Source: Pseudocercospora fijiensis CIRAD86
Lineage: Eukaryota; Ascomycota; Dothideomycetes; Mycosphaerellales; Mycosphaerellaceae
Assembly (NCBI RefSeq): GCF_000340215.1
Contig: NW_006921532.1
Coordinates: 1,281,337 to 1,345,336 of the forward strand
DNA length: 64,000 nt
Direction: 5' to 3'
Made by a program: the position numbers and the translations under genes. The notes beneath the pieces were generated by a model. That model did no database searches and was not told the origin of the DNA. It saw nothing but the letters and a program-made list of their open reading frames with translations. This document shows positions 59,223 through 64,000 of this stretch, in pieces (the stretch's first letter is position 1; every line of letters starts with the position of its first letter).

Positions 59223-60932
59223 CTTGTCGTAGATTGAATGCGCGGTTCTGTTCGTTCAAGTTGTGGTGTTGCTCGGTGGACTCGGAGAATGTCTACCTTC
59301 TGGTAATGTTGTTTGAGCTGTGCGGATAGCGCTCTATCGGGTGTGTCGGATGCTGTTCCAACCGGTGGTCTTGATTAATGTTGAGTGGAAAGTGCTGGCA
59401 AGATGGAAGTTGAAGAGTTGCGTGTCTTGTGATAAATGCAGCTGCTAGCAGCCTTTGGTCGAAGTGAGTTGAAGGTGAGCAGCAGCGGCGGCAGCTATTC
59501 AGCGCACTCCGTGCTTGTGAGTCTTGCTAGTTGTTGTGAGTTGGTGGAGAGCGCCTGCGCCTGTGATGTGCTGACGGAGTCGTCAAATCTGTACAGAAGG
59601 AAATGGACAAAGTTGGGAAGCGTGGAAAAGTGTTGTTGAAGGTTCAAGAAGAAAAGAGGAACGAGGAGAGGAAGTAAGAGATTTTCCACCGAGTTCTAAG
59701 AATAGTGAGCTATGTTCACTTCGTTCACCTCGACAATAGGAAAGGTAGGAGCGGACAGAGCGGACAGATTCATTTGGCATTGAAGTGACAGCCAGGGCTT
59801 GCCGACTGTCATTTTGCCCGTTTCGCTGCCTTCGATGGCGATTCCAGCATGAGGCGATAGAGCTGGTTGAGACGAGCAACCTCCAATTTCTTAGATGAAA
59901 ATCCGATGCGTGGTTGTCGAATGGTATGCATTCGGAAGAGGTGCGGTGGAGGTGTTGCGAGCTTTTCTCCCGCCAAGAAATTCCTGTGAACAATGGCAGG
60001 TTATCGGCAATAGCAGTTGTCGTCGCGCACAGGCCTACCAAAGAAGGCGCAGCTCTGGGGTAATGCAGATCTTTGGCTTTTCCTATAATGAATGAAATAT
60101 CTGGCCAATGGGCCATCGTCATTAGTAAGTCTTCACCTCACCGCTCACGTCCACAAGGTTCGTTCTGCAACTCCACTGCGTACGTAATCAAACGAGTCCG
60201 AGCTAGAGCGCAGAAACGGGCGATCCGCCGTTGAGACAGACTCGTGAGAAATAACGTCGAGAGCCTCACTCATCATTGATGATCTGTACATGCCTATCTC
60301 TCTGGATCGTTCTCAAGTGATGGTGGTAGCCACACGTGCTGCCGTGAGAGAAGTCATCACCATCACGTCTCGACCATCACAATAAGATTGGCAGTTGGAT
60401 GTGGTCGTGTGCGAATGGACCTCAAGTCCGGACGTCTGCCATGGGGCGAAGAGGAACATTACGCCATGCTGGTGAAATCAGGATCTGTTGAAGTTTCTTA
60501 GCAATGTGGCTTGCAACGTATCGAGAGAGCTCTCAAAATTACCAAGCAATCGTCCGTCGGTCTCTGTGCGCAGATGAACAGCTATTCCCGGCCAAAAGCA
60601 CGCATCTAGTGCGGTTGGCAATGGTGATGTTCCTGACCACGTTACGACAACACAGTCTAGACATTCAGTTTTGCGGCGACATCTCCGGTCTCTATACAAC
60701 CAACGTGGAGAAGACGGTAGATGTGAATTTGGCAAAGGTGAAGCTGCAGCATCAACTGCAGCAGCAGCATTAACGGTGACGTTCGCCGCGTGAGGTCTGA
60801 GGTTTTGGCAGGCACGCAGGCGGCGCTCCGATTGGCCGATCGTGTCCTCCCGCTTCTTCAACTTCAGTCGGACAACAAGAGCATACCGAACCACCCTTCC
60901 GCACCCATTCGCGCCTCTATACCACCGAAATC
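59223..60932. other. Long divergent intergenic region
   Basis: Lies between the zinc-finger gene and ATP5. A 179-codon minus-strand frame (59,583-60,122) has no recognised domain and unremarkable composition; it is left uncalled. A CAGCAGCAG run lies near 60,760. Confidence 0.4.
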
Positions 60933-61738
60933 ATGCTGGCCGGTCGCATTGCAGCTCGGTCCGCCCGAGTGGCAGCTCCAAGATTTCAGATCGCTGCCAC
61001 GCGCTCGTTCGCAGAGACCGCGGCAAAGCCTGCAGCAGCGGACTCCAAGCCTCCTGTCGAGCTCTTCGGCGTGGACGGTACCTATGCCAGCGCTCTTGTA
61101 CGAATGCTCGCTGCGAAGAAACTCACAAACGGTACGGGATACTAACACAAATATGCAGTACACGGCCGCCGCCAAGTCCAATGCCATTGACGCCGTCTCC
61201 AAGGCCATGGAGAGCCTTTCGCAGACGTTCAAGAAGGACGCCAAACTGCAGCAGGTCTTGACCTCGCCGACCCTCACCGTTTCCGACAAGAAGCAGATTG
61301 TCGCCGAGATTCAAAAGACCATCAGCGTGCAAGACAAGACCAACACCGTCCAGAACTTCCTCGAGACTCTTGCCGAGAACAACCGATTGGGTGTGTTGGA
61401 TGGTGTTACTGAGAAATTTGCGCAATTGATGAGTGCTGCGCGTGGAGAGGTGGAGATGACTATCACCAGTGCTGCGCCATTGGACAGCAAGATCGTGAAG
61501 CAGCTGGAGAATGCTGTGAGCAAGAGCCAGTATGTTGGTCAGGGCAAGAAATTGAAGGTTGTGTCTAAGGTACGTCGGATTATGTGCTATGAGTCGGGAC
61601 TTCTACTAATGCTCCGTTTTACAGGTCCAGCCAGACATCCGAGGTGGTCTCGTTGTCGAGATCGGCGACCGAACCATTGACCTTTCAGTTTCGTCAAAGA
61701 TGGCCAGGATGAACAAGCTCCTCCAAGAAACTCTGTAG
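60933..61738 (+). CDS. ATP5: Mitochondrial ATP synthase OSCP subunit (subunit 5), three exons
   Basis: Predicted 229 residues, close to the usual OSCP length. Exons are 60,933-61,097, 61,159-61,569 and 61,625-61,738. Intron 1 (61 bases) has a TACTAAC branch site and GCAG acceptor; intron 2 (55 bases) is GTACGT...ACAG. OSCP links the F1 head to the peripheral stalk of the F1Fo ATP synthase on the matrix side of the inner membrane. The N-terminus is a typical mitochondrial presequence (MLAGRIAARSARVAAPRF...TRSFAE), and the mature part starts PVELFGVDGTYASALYTAA. The C-terminal domain contains TITSAAPLD, LKVVSKVQPDIRGGLVVEIG and DRTIDLSVSSKMARMNKLL, hallmarks of the family. Confident identification. 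Confidence 0.95.
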
Positions 61739-62387
61739 ATATGTCGCGATAGACGAGTGAGCACCTGTAGAATTCGACAACCAGAAACAGTTCCTTGTGT
61801 CACGGAAGTCACTTTTCTATCGCCTGACTGAAAGCATTCATTGAATGTGTCCTCGCTGGCCTGACCCAAAATCCATCTACCACCAAGGTCTCGTTATTTC
61901 ATTAGCAAGGAGGGCGTATTGCTCGGGTCAGGCGTTCATTGCTATTCAACAACGGCGTGTGGAGGTCTCTCCACTGGCAGCTTATCGCAAGTCGAAAGCC
62001 AGAACGCGAAATGGCGAGGGCGAGGGCAAGTGTGTCGTCGCTTGCGGAACTGGAGAAGATGAATATGCAATCCGCCTTGGAGGAGCTGTTTTCACTTTCG
62101 TATCACGAAGACCTACGGCCATTGAAAAGTACACGGCATACAGTGCACAACTGGCGAGGTTGGTTAATCACAAGTCATCGCATTAATGTCTAGGAAAATG
62201 CTGCAAAGCTCTGCACGCGCATCATCAATCGCAGACTGCATTAGCCCAATTCACAGCAGTATCAAGTCCACGCTCATCCCATATTCACACAGGAATGCGC
62301 ACTTTCTAATCCAGACAACGCCTCATATACATCCCTCAGCACCAGAACGCCAGTTCCCCTGTAGCACGTATCTCAACACCCGACCAT
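61739..62387. other. Intergenic region between convergent genes
   Basis: The 3' ends of ATP5 and NHP2 face each other here. Only short frames; no gene recognised. Confidence 0.4.
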
Positions 62388-63153
62388 CTACACCTTGACA
62401 TGCTGGCCAAGCTTGAGCGCCAGCTTATGCAACTCCTTGTAAGCCTCACCCCACTCCCCAGAATCCTCATCCTTCTTGCCGTCCTTCTTTCCTCCAGCGT
62501 TGGGCATAAGCATAACCACACTAGTCGGTCTCTTCGTACTTCCAGCTGCTCCAAGCTCTGCTCGTGATGGGACATAGATGTAAGGAATGTTGTGGTCCTC
62601 GCATAAGACTGGGATGTGAGAGATGACATCCATGGGAGAAATATCTGCTGCCAGAATCACGATGGCGTTCGGTAAGACGCCTGAACCGAGAGATGCTGGA
62701 GTGGCTGGTGGAGATTTGCGGATGGATTTGACGCATTCTTTGACGCCGCGCTTGAGGGCTTTGTGTTTGGCGGCTTTTTTGACGCTCTTGAGGACCTGCG
62801 CGGATAGAGAGTCAGATATAGAACGGCAGAATTTTTTGTGGTGGTCAGTAGCGTACCTTCTTCTGCGACTTTTCGTCCGCAAGCGGGTTTGCGAATGGCA
62901 CGAGTGCAGTTACCGAGATTGCAGTTACAGCCTTCTTATCTCCATCCTCATTCGCATCTTCCACCTTCACCAATGTCTGACCATCCACATCCATAACCGA
63001 ATCATCCTCCACTGGAGCCGGGAGAGATTCTCTCTTGGACTTCTTTTCCTTCTTTACCTTTTTCGGTGCGCTTTCAACCTCAGCATCCTCGGCCTTGCGC
63101 TTCTTCTCTTTCTTCTCCTTCTTCACGGCGATCTCAGCTTCGGTCTTCGCCAT
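62388..63153 (-). CDS. NHP2: NHP2-type H/ACA snoRNP protein (L7Ae family), two exons
   Basis: Predicted 234 residues. Exon 1 is 63,153-62,857 and exon 2 is 62,795-62,388, with a 61-base intron (GTACGC...GCGCAG, branch site CTGAC). NHP2 is a core protein of box H/ACA ribonucleoproteins, which guide rRNA pseudouridylation in the nucleolus. The C-terminal 130 residues hold the L7Ae fold: KRGVKECVKSIRK, IVILAADISPMDVISHIPVL and NIPYIYVPSRAELG. The N-terminal 90 residues are Lys/Glu-rich (KKEKKEKKRK, KKVKKEKKSK) and much longer than in yeast Nhp2 (about 156 residues in all); such lysine-rich extensions suit nucleolar proteins. It shares a 260-base divergent promoter with the next gene. Confidence 0.93.
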
Positions 63154-63414
63154 GATTGCTGGTTATTGCTGTGTGCGTCGTGTGGGTGCTGTGCAATGGG
63201 TTTCAACTACGAAAAAATTAAATGTGCTAGCGGCTTCCGGGTCAGGGCAAGCGCGGACTTCGTCTTGTCTCGACTTTCAGCCGCCTGAGAAGTTCCAGAC
63301 GGCTCTGACCTCCTCTGCTTAACAACTTGGATGACGACGGAGTCGCATAGCCTAGTGCTCCTCTTGGACGATCGTGCCATAGTGTGTCACCTTCACTGAT
63401 TGGTAAGGAATATA

Positions 63415-64000
63415 ATGCCATCTCCTTCACCTTTTCTTAAGTCTCCCGGTCCAACCGCTGTGATGATCTCGTCACTTTGCTGCATCTTTGCCGCGCTGAT
63501 TGTGCTGTCGAAGGCATGCTTTGGAGTGTCCGCATTTGATCGAACCGAAGATATCACTCACAATGTCACGGAAACCTACGCAAGTCGAACCTATTTCTAC
63601 GTTGGCGGCCATTACGTGAATGCCACTCTACCGGGAGCCAACACCACAGGACAGTACATGGTCGGTCAAATCTACGTTGAGAAACTTCTGCCTCGAGAAA
63701 CCACAAAGCAATACCCAATCATCTTCATATCCGGCAATGGACAGACGTCGACAAATTTTCTGAACACACCTGACGGACGCGAAGGCTGGGCATCATATTT
63801 CCTGGGGCAGGGTTACGCTATATACCTCACGGATCAAAGCTCAAGAGGACGCTCGTTCTTTCTGCCAGGCGGCAGTGATCTCACAGCTTTTTCAACAGCG
63901 CAAGAAGAGTCGCTCTTCACTGCACCTGAGAAGCAGAAGCCACTACCTTACCCTCAAGCAGCTTTGCACACACAATGGCCCGGGGCTGGTCTTGCAGGCG
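63415..64000 (+). CDS. Secreted alpha/beta-hydrolase, 5' part only
   Basis: The frame is open from ATG 63,415 to the window end (195 codons). A hydrophobic N-terminal segment (ISSLCCIFAALIVLSKACFG) is a likely signal peptide or anchor; an ATG at 63,463 just before it is an alternative start. The mature part shows YFYVGGHYVN, GQIYVEKLLP, IIFISGNGQTSTNF, DGREGWASYFLGQGYAIYL and DQSSRGRSFF, the strand and loop pattern of a fungal secreted esterase/lipase-like family; GNGQ takes the oxyanion-loop position. The nucleophile elbow (GxSxG) and the His lie beyond the window. Substrate unknown. No intron is needed in the visible part. Confidence 0.8.
   Translation, partial: MPSPSPFLKSPGPTAVMISSLCCIFAALIVLSKACFGVSAFDRTEDITHNVTETYASRTYFYVGGHYVNATLPGANTTGQYMVGQIYVEKLLPRETTKQYPIIFISGNGQTSTNFLNTPDGREGWASYFLGQGYAIYLTDQSSRGRSFFLPGGSDLTAFSTAQEESLFTAPEKQKPLPYPQAALHTQWPGAGLAG

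Noticed and set aside
59583..60122. 179-codon minus-strand frame upstream of ATP5
   Set aside because: No recognisable motif or splice support, and it lies in a promoter-rich divergent region.
1..64000. CRISPR arrays, rRNA genes, bacterial operons
   Set aside because: None seen; introns and RIP show fungal nuclear DNA, and the tandem repeats present lack spacer structure.

Overview
The window reads as a chromosome segment of a filamentous ascomycete (Pezizomycotina, probably a dothideomycete; the class is an inference). The signs are short GT-AG introns of about 50-75 bases, fungal-specific proteins, and large repeat blocks changed by repeat-induced point mutation (RIP). In those blocks CA and TG dinucleotides are almost gone and TA replaces them, while CG survives. 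Two gene-rich islands with normal composition alternate with two RIP-degraded transposon blocks. The borders, near 12,245, 25,200 and 48,060, are sharp.

Block 1 (1-12,245) is a nest of Ty3/Gypsy chromoviruses. A minus-strand family B element (1,041-11,676) was hit by two plus-strand family A elements. One is complete, with 309-base LTRs and an AATAT target duplication (3,360-10,353). The other is cut by the window start (1-1,040).

Island 1 (12,245-25,200) holds a small gene of unknown function at the repeat border (minus), a Reg1-like protein phosphatase 1 regulatory subunit, an ELMO/CED-12 protein, and a fungal protein of unknown function with a run of G-quadruplex motifs upstream. The stretch 12,736-16,394 has no convincing gene.

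Block 2 (25,200-48,060) holds a Mutator-like DNA transposon (25,969-29,341, 9-base target duplication) sitting at the end of a small inverted-repeat element. It also holds a second family B element (30,139-44,207, duplication CCTAG), whose left LTR is split by a third chromovirus, family C (30,306-37,214, 346-base LTRs, duplication CATAC). A second Mutator-like relic lies at about 45-48 kb. Families A and C each carry an extra reading frame antisense to gag-pol, between pol and the 3' LTR.

Island 2 (48,060-64,000) holds, in order: an SH3BGR/thioredoxin-like protein (+), a GRF zinc-finger protein (+), an unrecognised gene with three in-frame TAG codons (-), a type II membrane protein (-), a small fungal protein (+), a C2H2-type zinc-finger protein (-), mitochondrial ATP synthase OSCP/ATP5 (+), the H/ACA snoRNP protein NHP2 (-), and the 5' part of a secreted alpha/beta-hydrolase (+). 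These are housekeeping and regulatory genes with no sign of a cluster. Exon joins were inferred by eye from reading frame and splice signals, without transcript data.
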